From Acanthamoeba castellanii str. Neff (taxonomy: Eukaryota; Discosea; Longamoebia; Acanthamoebidae), in contig NW_004457415.1 of assembly GCF_000313135.1 (NCBI RefSeq), forward strand, positions 275,327 through 324,933: DNA of 49,607 nucleotides. Reading direction: 5' to 3'. This document shows positions 1 through 10,339 of this stretch, one piece after another. How positions within the stretch are numbered: the stretch's first letter is position 1; each line of letters opens with the position of its first letter. Made by a program: the position numbers and the translations under genes. The notes beneath the pieces are model-generated. The model was not told the origin of the DNA, ran no database searches, and saw only the letters and a program-made list of their open reading frames with translations.

Positions 1-28
1 GCTCTCTCTCTCACACCCTTGCACGTAG

Positions 29-165
29 GCAAGAGGACCGGACGAATGTTTTTTGTGAGCTGCAGCCTCAGCGACTACTCGCAGGAGATGCAGATCTTCG
101 TGGAGCGACGCCTGCGCGAGGAGCTTGCATCCGTAGCTACGTCTTCCTCTTCGTCGTCATCGTAA
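29..165 (+). CDS. PSMG4: Proteasome assembly chaperone 4-like protein, last exon (partial)
   Basis: Only the final exon lies in the window. A pyrimidine-rich intron end with acceptor CACGTAG precedes base 29, and the frame runs to TAA at 163-165. The peptide contains FFVSCSLSDYS followed by FVERRLREEL and ends in a serine run. The pattern (Arg/Lys-rich turn, F-V-S beta strand, then an amphipathic helix ending E-R-R-L-x-E-E) resembles the C-terminal end of PSMG4/PAC4, a small chaperone that pairs with PSMG3 during assembly of the 20S proteasome alpha ring. Family assignment rests on about 30 residues recalled by eye, so it is tentative. The serine tail is not a family feature. Confidence 0.5.
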
Positions 166-313
166 CCTTCCATACCCCTTCTCCTTCTTTCGATGATTGC
201 GTGCATGAGTGAGTGTGTATTTACAAGAGTTCAAGAGTTAGATGGCTGTCCACGCTATGAGCCGGTCTTGGTTTCTTTGCTCAGGTGGTCCCGGTGCGTG
301 TGCGGGTCGTGCT

Positions 314-881
314 TCACATCATGTAGGGCGGAGCGGGGTAGGACGTCTTGGGCGGCGCCACCTGCACGCTGCCGGCCGTACCAGGCGGCGGGGCCGACAT
401 GGACAGAGGCGGACCGCCACCGCCCATGTAGCTCCCCATCGGTGGCGGCGCTCCGTAGGCAGGTGCGCTTGGGTAGCCCATCATCGGTGGCGCGCCGTAG
501 GGTGACGGCATGCCCAGCGAGGGCGGGGGCGCACCTGGGTAGCCCATGGGCGGGGGCGCGCCGTAGCCACCAGGCGGCATGCCCAGGGAAGGTGGCGCAC
601 CATACCCGCCGTAGCCACCAGGCGGCATGCCCAGACCAGGTCCGCCGCCACCGTAGGGGCCGCCCGACACCGAGGGCGGGGCCACGCTCATCGCACCTGC
701 GGTGCCAGGGGGTGGCGCAGACATGGGCGGTGCACCCGCAGGGGGATAGCCTCCATAACCTCCATAGCCTGTTATTAATAAGAGAGGGGTAGAGCGTGTA
801 AAGATTAAGAATATAGAAATATAGAAATATAAAATAGGGTGGGTTGGTAGGGGGTGGCTCTATCGTACCTCCTCCGTACAT
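314..881 (-). CDS. Pro/Gly/Tyr-rich low-complexity protein, tandem paralog A
   Basis: Two exons: 881-869 (13 nt, Met-Tyr-Gly-Gly plus one base) and 768-314, ending TGA, 155 aa. The first intron starts GTACG and ends AACAG. The protein is built from GMPPGGYG, YGAPP and PPPGTAG units, similar in style to XYPPX or annexin/PLSCR-type N-terminal tails. No folded domain, signal peptide or membrane segment is visible. The neighbouring gene at 1077-1531 has the same start, the same 13-nt first exon, intron phase 1 and the same PPPGTAG-(S/A)-V-x-V-x-PP motif, so the two are tandem duplicates. Function unknown. Confidence 0.65.
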
Positions 882-1076
882 CTACGGATACGCAACAGCC
901 AGCAAAAAGTTGTGTGTGGCGGGGTGGGTAAAGTGTTTTATGAGAAAGTCCTACGCGTCGCCCCTTTATAAAACACTCCGCTCAGGAAGCGTGCCGTAAC
1001 ATTCACCTTTGCGCCAATGGTGTGGACGAAGGCTGACTCGAAGCTTCGAAGCCGACCAGCTCGAAGCAACCAGCGC

Positions 1077-1531
1077 TTACACTCGATAGGGCGGGTAGGG
1101 TACACCTGGCGCGGGGTAGGGGACACCTGGTGCGGGGTAGGGAGCGCCTGACGCGTAGGGTGGTACGACAGGGACGCTGCCAGCGGTGCCGGGAGGACCT
1201 GTTAGAGGCGGACAGCCGTAGCCGCCCATGTAGCCTGGCGCTGGTGGCATCATGCCAGGCGGACCTCCCGCGTACGGCGGCAGCGGCGGCGCGCCTGGGT
1301 AAGGCATTCCCATGGGAGGCAACGGGGCGCCGTAGGGTGTGCCGGGTGGGTGCCCCGGCATGCCGAGTGGGGGGAAGGGTCCTGGCGCCAAGCCAGGGCC
1401 TGGGCCTAGTCCTATCGACCCAGGCGGCGGAGGGCCAGGTGGATAGCTTCCATAACCTGTAGACGGTAGAGTTGTTCAGGTCACAAGCCACCTGTGCGTG
1501 AAGGCGATGGTGGTGTACCTGTTCCGTACAT
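1077..1531 (-). CDS. Pro/Gly/Tyr-rich low-complexity protein, tandem paralog B
   Basis: Exons 1531-1519 and 1456-1077 (TAA), 130 aa, beginning MYGTGYGSYPPG. It is dominated by PGxP, GMP and PYPAPGVPY repeats and ends PYPPYRV. The 13-nt first exon and phase-1 intron match paralog A at 314-881, whose start lies 195 bp past this gene's stop. Both read in the same direction and each carries one GTAGSV-type motif. No catalytic or binding domain is recognisable; such sequences are usually disordered or adhesive tails. This gene is divergent from the MTR4 gene, with about 334 bp between the two starts. Confidence 0.65.
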
Positions 1532-1865
1532 GGTGTTCTTTCAAGGAGAAGAGGGTCTATGTGTTTAGCAAAGTGTTGAAGTGAAGTTCAAGAAGTGCTT
1601 GCAGAAAGACCATCACGTGTAGCAAGGCTTGATTGATGGCTTTCAGCAAGGCCAGGGCGGAAAGGCGTCAGGATGTCGAGCGTACACCTCTCGTTTGGCC
1701 GAGCAAGACCGAAAGAATTCAACGACGTTGCGTTCCTTGCGTGCCAAGAAAAAAGCGGGAAATTGCTTTTGTTCGTGTTTCTTTCCGCGTCTGCATCTCG
1801 GATAGCGCCATCTTCAAATCAGCATCTCAAGTCTACTTGCTCGTTAGATAGTAGAGGAAGGAGAT
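1532..1865. promoter_or_regulatory. Intergenic divergent promoter region between paralog B and MTR4
   Basis: This 334-bp stretch separates two divergent start codons. It must hold both 5' UTRs and promoters. A purine-rich tract (AGTAGAGGAAGGAGAT) directly precedes the MTR4 start at 1866. No TATA box, RNA gene or convincing conserved ORF is seen; the open frame at 1633-1851 has no recognisable similarity. Confidence 0.4.
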
Positions 1866-4800
1866 ATGGATCTATTCGGCGAGCCTGGCGCATTCGACGT
1901 CTTCCAGACCTCCTCCGGCAAGAGGCAGGCGACCGCGGCAAGCCATGCCGCTGCGGCTGATTCGAGCCCAGTCCAGCAGAGCCCTGCGAAGCGGCCGCGG
2001 ATTGATGAGAGCCATCAGCAAAGCACGAACGTACGGGAGAAGGAGCGAATGGAGGAAGAGGCCGAAGATGAGCGAGCAACGCAAATTTTGAAAAAGGAGA
2101 TGGAGATGGACAAGCAAATTAAGAATGATAAACGCGAAGAGCAACCATCGAAGGAGCAGGCTGACCCAAATCTGCGATCCTACGTTGCATGCAAGCACGA
2201 GGTGTCGATCCCGGTCGGCTTCGAGGTTCCAGGCGGTGAGGAGGGCATGCGAGAGTTGATGAATCCTCCCGATCCTGTCAACCCCGTCCGCAAGTACCCT
2301 TTCACCCTCGATCCCTTCCAGCGCTTGTCCATCGCCTGCCTCGAGCGCGGCGATTCCGTGCTGGTGTCGGCCCACACGTCGGCCGGTAAGACCGTGGTGG
2401 CCGAGTACGCCATCGCCATGGGCTTGCGCGACAAGCAGCGAGTCATCTACACATCGCCCATCAAGGCCCTTTCCAACCAGAAGTATCGCGAGCTTCTGGA
2501 GGAGTTCAAGGACGTGGGCCTCATGACGGGCGACGTCACCATCAACCCATCGGCCAGCTGTCTCGTGATGACCACCGAGATTCTCCGTAACATGCTCTAC
2601 CGCGGCTCCGAGGTCATGCGCGAAGTGGCCTGGGTCGTATTCGACGAGATTCACTACATGCGCGATCTCGAGCGTGGCGTGGTGTGGGAAGAGACCCTCA
2701 TCCTTCTTCCTGACAAGGTGCTCTTCATTTTCTTTTCTTTGTATTCCATTTTTATTCAGAACAATTCAGCGCTCTGTGTTGCTCTTGCGCGAGTGCTCAC
2801 ACCACACTGTGTGGCACCATGATGCTCGTGCGTGCGGGTGCTGCAGGTGCGGTATGTGTTCTTGTCGGCGACGCTGCCCAACGCCATCGAGTTCACGGAC
2901 TGGATCGCCTCGCTGCATCACCAGCCGTGTCACGTCGTCTACACCGATTACCGTCCCACTCCGCTCCAGCACTACATCTTCCCTGCTGGCGGAGACGGCC
3001 TCTTCCTCGTCGTTGATGAGAAGTCGACCTTCAGAGAGGACAACTTCCAGAAGGCTCTCGGTACCACCCTCACGCTTTCGCTCGTGTCTGTCTTGTCAAT
3101 GCCGCCGCTCACCTCGAAACCATCTGTGTACATATTACCATAGCGGTGCTGGCTGCGGGCGAAGCCACGTCGTCCGGCCAGAGAGGAGGCGGTCGAGCTG
3201 GCGGCGGCAAGGGTCATCGCGACGGGAGCCGCGGTGGTAACAGGAGGAACACTGGTTCGGACTGCTACAAGATCGTGAAGATGATCATGGAGCGCAACTA
3301 TCAGCCGGTCATCGTCTTCAGTTTCAGTAAGAAGGACTGCGAGGGCATGGCGCTGCAGATGAGCAAGCTCGACCTCAACACCGACGACGAAAAGAAGCTG
3401 GTCGAGTCAGGTATGTAGCAATACGGTCTCAATCCGTGTGTGCGTGTGCGTGTGCGTGTGCAATGGTCTCTTGCTTACGCAGCGTTCGTATCACACCAGT
3501 CTTCTTCAATGCCATCGACTCGCTGTCCGATGACGACAAGAAACTGCCGCAGGTGGAGCACATTCTGCCTTTGCTCAAGCGCGGTATCGGCATCCATCAC
3601 GGTGGTCTTCTGCCCATCTTGAAGGAGGTCATCGAGATTCTGTTCCAGGAGGGACTGCTCAAGGTGCGCCTCCGCGGACATCGATTGTCACTTCCATTCA
3701 ATTTGTGCCTCAACAACTCCCTCTTTTGTGTTGTGCCACGGCAGTGTCTGTTTGCCACGGAGACGTTCGCCATGGGTTTGAACATGCCTGCCAAGACGGT
3801 CGTGTTCACCAACGTGCGCAAGTTCGACGGCTCGCAGTTCCGTGTCATCTCCTCGGGCGAATACATTCAGGTATATACGAATACCCCACTCACAGCCCTC
3901 ACCACTTCCCGTTTCTTCTCGCCCTCGATTACCCTCTTTAGGAAATGCTTACGTGTCTGCTCTATTCGCAAATCCTTGATCTAGATGTCAGGTCGTGCCG
4001 GTCGACGAGGTCTCGACGACAGGGGTATTGTCATCATGATGGTCGATGAAAAGATGGAACCCCAAACTGGTACCACGTCTTGTCCTTCGCTAATCCTCGC
4101 TGCAGCTCTCGAGTCGCTGTCGTCTGGTCTAGGCTTTGCACTCATTCACACCTTCCTTGCATGCAGCCAAGGGCATGTTGATGGGCAAGGCCGACGCTCT
4201 GAACTCCAGCTTCCACCTGGGCTACAACATGCTTCTCAATCTGCTGCGCGTGGAGGGCGTCGACCCCGAATACCTCATCAAGAAGTCCTTCCATCAGTTC
4301 CAGAGCGACAAGTAAGCGTTCCCGTGTTGTGTGTGTGTGTGGTCATGTACTGACTGTTATGTTGATAGGTCGCTTCCCATGAAGGAAAAGAAGCTGCTCG
4401 ACCTGGAGGAGAAGGTCAAGCGGGAAATGGCTGTGCAGGGCGAGGAAATCGTGGAGGAGTACTACCTGTTGCGAGAGCAGCTGCAGAAGCTCAAGCGAGT
4501 GTTCACGGACACAATGAACCAGCCCATCTACTGCCTCCCCTTCCTCCAGCCCGGTCGTCTCGTCCGTGTCACCGAGGGCAAGAACGAATGGGGCTGGGGC
4601 GTCGTGGTCAACTTCCAGGTACGCCACCGCACACGGTTGGCGAGAGAGATGACGACTGTGCTCACGTGGGCTTTTCAATCAACAGAAAAAGGCGGGTCAC
4701 GATGACCGAGGCATGGGTAGCGGGGGGCACTACATCGTCGACGTGCTCCTCAAGTGCGCGCCCGCCGATACCAACCAAAAGCTCTTCACGCCCAAGCCCT

Positions 4801-6303
4801 GCCCGCCCGGCCAAGGTAAATTATTGTCCTGTCCCGGCCACATCGCCAATGGTTGCATTTCAGCTGACCGCCCACATGTCGCGCACCTACAGAGGGTCAG
4901 ATCGAGGTGGTGCCCGTGCTGCTGCCGTTGATCGACGGCATCAGCTCGGTCCGCGTCTACGTGCCCAAGGACCTGCGCACGCCCGATGCGAGGAAGAGCG
5001 TGGGCAAGACGCTGGCCGAGGTGCACAAGCGATTCAATGACGGCGTGCCCCTGCTCGACCCGATCGAGGACATGCATATCGAGGACGACAACTTCAAGAA
5101 GATCATCAGGGTACTACCAGACCGCCATCGTATCTATGACCCAGGCGTCATGTTCGCTCAACATCACCTTCTCCTTTGTACGTCTACAGAAAATCGAGAT
5201 GTTGGAGGACCGACTCAACAGCAACCCCGCCTTCAAGGAGCCGTCCTTGGAGCAGCGCTACGCTCTCTACGTGAAGAAGATGGTTTGCGCCCCGCTTTCC
5301 GCATGTCTTCCCCCTCTCTTCTCCCTCTGTCTCATACTTCTCCTATTTCCTGGTAGGACGCGGAGAACGAGATCAAGCTGTTGAGGAAGCAGATCAAGAG
5401 CTCGGAGGGCATCGTGCTCAAGGACCAGCTCAAGTGCATGAAGCGCGTGCTGCGGCGGCTGGGCCTCACCAACAAGGGTAATACGCTTCTTTCTTTCCGC
5501 TTCGGCGCCCCACTCCCGCAAGAGTCCATTGGCGCTGACCTTTTGCGTTTTGCGTGTCACAGACAACATCATCGAGGTAAAGGGACGTGTGGCGTGCGAG
5601 ATCAGCTCCGCCGACGAGCTCGTGCTCACGGAGCTCATTTTCACGGGCGTGTTGAACGACCTCAATGGTACCACCATCACCACTACGACCACCTTCGTCG
5701 TCGTCTTCTTCAACGATTTGCCGGCTCACCGTGTGGCGGTGCCGTGTCTTGCAGTGGAGCAAATCGTGTCGTTGATGAGCTGCTTCGTGTTCGAGGAGAA
5801 GTCGGAGTCGGCCCAGCGACTCGCCGACGAACTGGCCGGCCCGCTGCGGTCGCTGCAGGACGCCGCGCGTAAGATCGCTACGATCTCGCAGGAGTGCAAG
5901 CTCCCGATGGAGGTCGAGGACTACGTCGAAAAGTTCAAGCCACACATGATGGACATCGTCTACGCCTGGTGCAAGGGTGCCAAGTTCGCCGATATCTGCA
6001 AGATGACCAACATCTTTGAGGGTATATCCTCCCCCCTCCCTACACCGCACGACACGACCAACGACACGGCCAACGACACGACCAACGACACGGCCAACGA
6101 CACGACACGACACGATGCACGGTAGCTAATGCAGTGGGATTGCAGGAAGCATCATCCGTACGATGAGGCGCCTGGAGGAGTTGCTGCGGCAGTTGTGTTC
6201 GGCGTCCAAGGCCATCGGCAACACCGAGCTCGAGGCCAAGTTCGCGGAGGGCATCAACAAGATCAAGAGGGACATCGTCTTCGCCGTCTCGCTCTACCTC
6301 TAG
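1866..6303 (+). CDS. MTR4: MTR4/SKIV2L2 exosome-associated DExH RNA helicase
   Basis: Ski2-like 3'-to-5' RNA helicase that feeds nuclear RNA to the exosome (TRAMP/NEXT-type complexes). Fifteen exons: 1866-2717, 2847-3060, 3144-3410, 3500-3663, 3745-3870, 3985-4069, 4167-4311, 4369-4618, 4686-4815, 4893-5110, 5190-5282, 5357-5477, 5563-5667, 5755-6021, 6146-6303, giving 1064 aa, close to yeast and human lengths. Visible motifs: Walker A AHTSAGKT (Lys175), DEIH (260-263), SAT (291-293), [10 protein letters not shown], and motif [12 protein letters not shown] (541-550). The arch/KOW region and a C-terminal helical domain ending VSLYL follow, as in the family. A Gly/Arg-rich loop (about residues 360-385) sits between the RecA domains. 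The first ~110 residues are acidic and poorly conserved, as usual. Assignment is secure. Confidence 0.96.
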
Positions 6304-6349
6304 CGAGAGAGAGAACTCTTCTTCGCCTTCGTCCCGCCCTCTTTTCACA

Positions 6350-6355
6350 AATAAA
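6350..6355 (+). terminator. Candidate poly(A) signal of MTR4
   Basis: AATAAA lies about 47 nt past the MTR4 stop codon in an otherwise GC-rich 3' region, the expected place for a cleavage/polyadenylation signal. Supported by position and sequence only. Confidence 0.45.
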
Positions 6356-6550
6356 CGGAAGTAAAGCCAGGTAATTTTGGAATTTATGCCGCATTCCATG
6401 GCAACCAGGAATTTCTGCCTGACTCGGATTCCTAAAACCTGAATTCCTGGCCTTGTCCTCTTGAAATCGACCCCCGCTAGCCAGAACGCACAAAAAACAA
6501 ACCAACCAAAACTGGAGAAGAGGGAGACCATACCTGAAGGAGGCCTCGAG

Positions 6551-8002
6551 ATGGAAGAAGTGGATCAGTTGTTCGAGAAAATCAAGGCCATCGCTACCAT
6601 CAACAAGGAGATCATTCAACGCATCAGGGGTGAGCTCTCCGTTCTCTCCTTCCAGGCCAGGCTCCAGGACAGGACCCAGCTGGTGGTGGACCATACCGCC
6701 TCCCAGCGCGCGTTTGTCGAGTGGTGGAGGTGGGACGGCGAGCTGGTGGCCGTGCGCGACACCTTCAAGGACAAGGTCGACTACTCGCGCTGCCACACCT
6801 TTGCGGAGCTCGAGCTCCTCAACGAGAAGCTGGTCGTCTTGGCCGAGCAGTACCACGCGTTCGAGGGCGACTTTGCCCTGGCCCAGCTGAGGCAGTACCT
6901 GACCAACTACGAGCTCATCCAGACGGCCGTGGGTCAGGTCGACGCCCAGTTCCAGGCCAACGCCGCCCAGTACAAGGACCTGGACCGCACGGAACTGGTG
7001 AACGCCGCCACGCGCGAGGCCAACGTCGCGCTGGCCAAGCTGGCCCGCCTGAATGTGCACCTGGCCGACGTGCAGGGCCGTCCCCTGTTCAACTTGGTCG
7101 TCGGGACAGACCTGGAGATACGGGGCATCGCCGCCACCAGAGAGGGCAACGTGGCCGTACTGTGCCGGAAGAACAAGAGCGTCGCCTACGGAGCCTGCCT
7201 GGTCACCTGGAACAGCGCGGGCCAGCTGATCACGGAGCAGGACCTGTACTACAGGAGCCTGCTTGAGCCCGCTCACCTGTTTGCGGCCGATTGGCAGACT
7301 GGCCGCCTGTTGTTCGCCGACGAGGACCTGGGCCAGGTCATGGTGAAGACTTCTGAGTCCAACCACGTTGTCTGCCTGACCCCGGCCCCAACGTCGACGA
7401 CGGGCCACCAACCCTCGACGCCCAGCGGCCCGCTGGTCGACCCCGTGAGCATGGCGGTGGGTGCCGACGGCATGGTCTACGTGACCCAGAGCCACCGCAT
7501 GGACATCGCCGTCTTCGACGCCTCGACGGGCGCCTTGGTACGGACCATCGCCAGGCCAACCCCGTTGCAGCCCAACAACGAACTGGAGGAGACCGAGAAG
7601 AAGAAGGAGAAGACGAAGAAGAAGAGGGCTGCGGTGCGCGGCCTGAGCGGCATCGCGGTGCACCCGGTCACGGGCAACATCTACGCCGCCGACCCTGACA
7701 ACGCCCGCGTACTCATCTTCACGCCCGAGGGCGAGCTCGAGGGCTCCTTCCACCTGGGCGAGGGCCACTCCGATCCGGCCGGCCTCACCATCGACGCCAA
7801 GGGCAACGTGTTCGTGACCGAGCAGCAGCACAGCCGCGTGCTGGTCTTCCACTCGGACGGCGGCGCGCCCCTGGTGGTGGGCGGCGGCGCCGAGGCCAGT
7901 CTCCAGCTGATTCGGAGCCCGGTGGCCGTCGCGGTGGTCGGCGACCGGGTCTTTGTCGCCAACACCGGCAGGACCATCCACGTCTTCTCGTTCCTCCACT
8001 AG
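6551..8002 (+). CDS. NHL-repeat beta-propeller protein with N-terminal helical region
   Basis: A single uninterrupted exon of 483 aa, unusual among intron-rich neighbours. The start MEEVDQLFEKI is the first in-frame ATG. Residues ~1-170 are alpha-helical with heptad-like leucines (ELELLNEKLVVLAEQY), suggesting a coiled coil as in TRIM-NHL or B-box proteins, but no RING or B-box zinc ligands are present. From ~190 to the end come NHL-type blades: DPVSMAVGADGMVYVT, GIAVHPVTGNIYAADPDNARV, GLTIDAKGNVFVTEQQHSRV, PVAVAVVGDRVFVANTG. A basic KKKEKTKKKR insert interrupts the propeller. Such propellers usually bind protein or RNA; the ligand cannot be told from sequence. Lack of introns could mean retroposition or lateral gain. 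Confidence 0.8.
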   Translation: MEEVDQLFEKIKAIATINKEIIQRIRGELSVLSFQARLQDRTQLVVDHTASQRAFVEWWRWDGELVAVRDTFKDKVDYSRCHTFAELELLNEKLVVLAEQYHAFEGDFALAQLRQYLTNYELIQTAVGQVDAQFQANAAQYKDLDRTELVNAATREANVALAKLARLNVHLADVQGRPLFNLVVGTDLEIRGIAATREGNVAVLCRKNKSVAYGACLVTWNSAGQLITEQDLYYRSLLEPAHLFAADWQTGRLLFADEDLGQVMVKTSESNHVVCLTPAPTSTTGHQPSTPSGPLVDPVSMAVGADGMVYVTQSHRMDIAVFDASTGALVRTIARPTPLQPNNELEETEKKKEKTKKKRAAVRGLSGIAVHPVTGNIYAADPDNARVLIFTPEGELEGSFHLGEGHSDPAGLTIDAKGNVFVTEQQHSRVLVFHSDGGAPLVVGGGAEASLQLIRSPVAVAVVGDRVFVANTGRTIHVFSFLH

Positions 8003-8093
8003 CGCGGAGGCAGCGCTGGTGTGGTGCAACGGCTGGCCGCCAAAACAATACAATGATGCAGTGTCCGCCGCACCACACACACACACACTCGTG

Positions 8094-10137
8094 TCAGTCG
8101 AGTGCGTCGATGTCGGTGTCCTGCTGCTGCTGGTGTTGTTGGTCGTCTTGGTCGGGCAGGCCCGGGTTTTCTTCGTCGGAGGCCCCGTGCCACTCGAGCT
8201 CGCGGTTGTCGTAGTCCTCCTCGTCCTCTTCCTCTTCGTCAAAGGCCCCCGTCCGCCATGCGAAGCCGAACAGCGAACCCAGGAGGGCGGCCACAGACCC
8301 GCTGAAGACCAGCTCGGAGAGACTCGCGCGCAGCATCTCGGGAAGACAGCCCTTTTCGGTCAACGTTAGCGCGTGCGTCGTGTGTGTGTGTGTGTGTGTC
8401 GTGCTGTACCTTGTAAAACCCGGAAACGCCGTCGTTTTGGAACACGTGCCGCGCGCAGTCGAGCGCGCCGGCGTACTTGACTGTTCCGAACTCTGCATAG
8501 CACCACATAACAAGCCAAATATATAAGTCAAATATAGCAGATAGACAACATATCAACGGAATAAAAAGAAGCCAACAAGCAATTAATACATGATATATGT
8601 ATATATTAAGAAATATTTTGGGTATACCTTCTGTGTCCATGCGGCAGGCGACAACGTGGAGCGGCCATGTGAGGAGATAGCTGGCGTTCATACAGACGAT
8701 GTTCTCCACCACCTCCAGCGCCCATGATCGCACGTACTGCACCAACTCGTGCTCGCTGCTGGGCAGGAACCGGTGCAGGCGCGAGGCAATCCTAAAAGAG
8801 GGAAGCACGCACCCATCATCGCACTCAGCACACGACACACGGCACAACACACGACACAACACACGACGCGGTACACGCGCAATACGCGACGTACCCGCTG
8901 GAGAAGATGGCGTCCTGAGAAAAGTTGTAGATGACGTTGCTCAACACCTCGAGCGGGAGGTTGCGCGTGAACAGGCCCCATCCCTCCTGTTTCCATGCCA
9001 CGTGAAGCCCCTGGAACAGTCCCGTGTACCGGTACCCGCCTCCTGGCAATGGCTGACCACATACGAAGCGACACGACACGACACGACACGACACGACACG
9101 ACACGACACGACACGACACGACACGACACGACACACACGACACGACACGACATACGGCGCGCATGACGTAAGCAACGAGATTGAGGCCTTGCAGCTGCAG
9201 TCGTGGTCAGCGGGTCGCACCACTTGGCCCTGCAGGCGGTTGAGGACTAGACGGAACGGCCGGTAGAGCACGGCGCCGATGGTGGTCTCCACGAATCGCT
9301 TCACCTCGTACCGAAGCCAGAACGGTCGGTTGGCCACCTGTTCCCATCACATTTTAGCCACCTTGCCCAGGCTTGTGCGTGTGCGGCGGTGCGTGTGCGG
9401 TGGTGCGTGTGCGCTAGAAGCGACGACTACCTCGGGCGGGAGGACAGGTCCGACGATTCGCTCGTAGATGGGAAGAAGGAAGGTGGCATTACGCATCGCC
9501 TCGCCCACCACCGAATGCCAAACTCGCGATGGCCCAAAGCCTCCTTCACACACGACACACAACACACGACACACGATCAGCCAAGAGGCACACGCACACG
9601 ACACTCGACACACGACACGCGCTCTGCACGAAGAGACGCACGCACCAGCTGTGCGGGCGGTGCGGGTGTAGGAGCGCCACAGGGAGCCAAAGGACATGCC
9701 CGCCCCCTCCACTGCCTCTGTTCCAGCCGCCCAGCGACGACTGAGCACCGACAGCTGCGGGAAGGCACTGCGTGTCGCGCGCGCGTGTGTGTGCGACGGC
9801 GAAAGCACCACATCACGTCAATCAGCAAGCTACCAACCACGTCCTACATCTTGATCGATTGCTGGGATCGAATTTGTGGTTCTACACAAATCGCAATCAA
9901 AAGGAATTGAGAGATGCACCTCCAAGTAGCGGCAACGACTAACCAGTCGCCGCAGTAGTAGGCCCAGGCCGTGGTCTCTTCATCCTCCTCATCTAGATCA
10001 TTTTCGCTAATGTAGTCCCCGGCCTCCTCGTAGTCCTCATCATCTTCCTCGCCGGCAGCGTGCACAGTCACCTCAGCGTCGTCATCACCCCTGCCTGAGC
10101 CTGCCTGAAATCCGTCTCCCTCCGCCCTCGACGCCAT
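8094..10137 (-). CDS. Mitochondrial carrier-family protein, MTCH1/2-like
   Basis: Best model, in transcript order: 10137-9920, 9740-9646, 9543-9431, 9337-9224, 9194-9156, 9052-8895, 8791-8628, 8492-8410, 8351-8094; 413 aa. It has an acidic N-terminus (EEDDEDYEEAGDY) and SLC25-like repeats: PFRLVLNRLQ followed by YTGLFQGLHVAWKQEGWGLFTRNLP, then WPLHVVACRM followed by YAGALDCARHVFQNDGVSGFYKG. The signature prolines with degenerate basic/acidic residues resemble MTCH1/2 outer-membrane carrier homologs (MTCH2 acts as a membrane insertase in animals) more than true transporters. The tail is acidic and Gln-rich. The model needs a 29-nt gap at 9195-9223 to hold frame. Several introns are AT-rich or made of (ACACG)n. 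Carrier family is likely; the MTCH subfamily is less certain. Confidence 0.6.
9068..9153. repeat. (ACACG)n pentanucleotide microsatellite in an intron
   Basis: About 16 near-perfect ACACG units lie within the intron at 9053-9155 of the MTCH-like gene. On that gene's sense strand it reads CGTGT, the commonest intronic repeat unit in this window. Confidence 0.9.
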
Positions 10138-10339
10138 CTGATCTTCTTACAGAGAGAAAATGATATCTTTTGTTATTTTATTTATCATAATTCAGGTAAA
10201 AAGAGAATACACCAAACAAGTGTGTCTGTTGGCCATACAAGCCTGTGACACAGTCAATATACCCAAATATACTCAACAAATAGATTATCATAATAATAAT
10301 AAAGAACATCTATTTTCTGGTAGTGATGGTTCCATTCGC

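Noticed and set aside
193..881. Plus-strand frames across the Pro/Gly-rich gene
   Set aside because: They are Arg/Cys-rich reversals of PGY repeats with no start context; the minus-strand frame has a repeat structure shared with its paralog.
6405..6450. Inverted repeat CCAGGAATT...AATTCCTGG upstream of the NHL gene as a regulatory hairpin
   Set aside because: Only 9-bp arms with a 28-nt loop; could easily arise by chance and has no supporting context.
6263..8242. 659-codon open frame on the minus strand opposite the NHL gene
   Set aside because: It mirrors the GC-rich NHL coding sequence in antisense and shows no known domain; the + strand frame has clear NHL blades.
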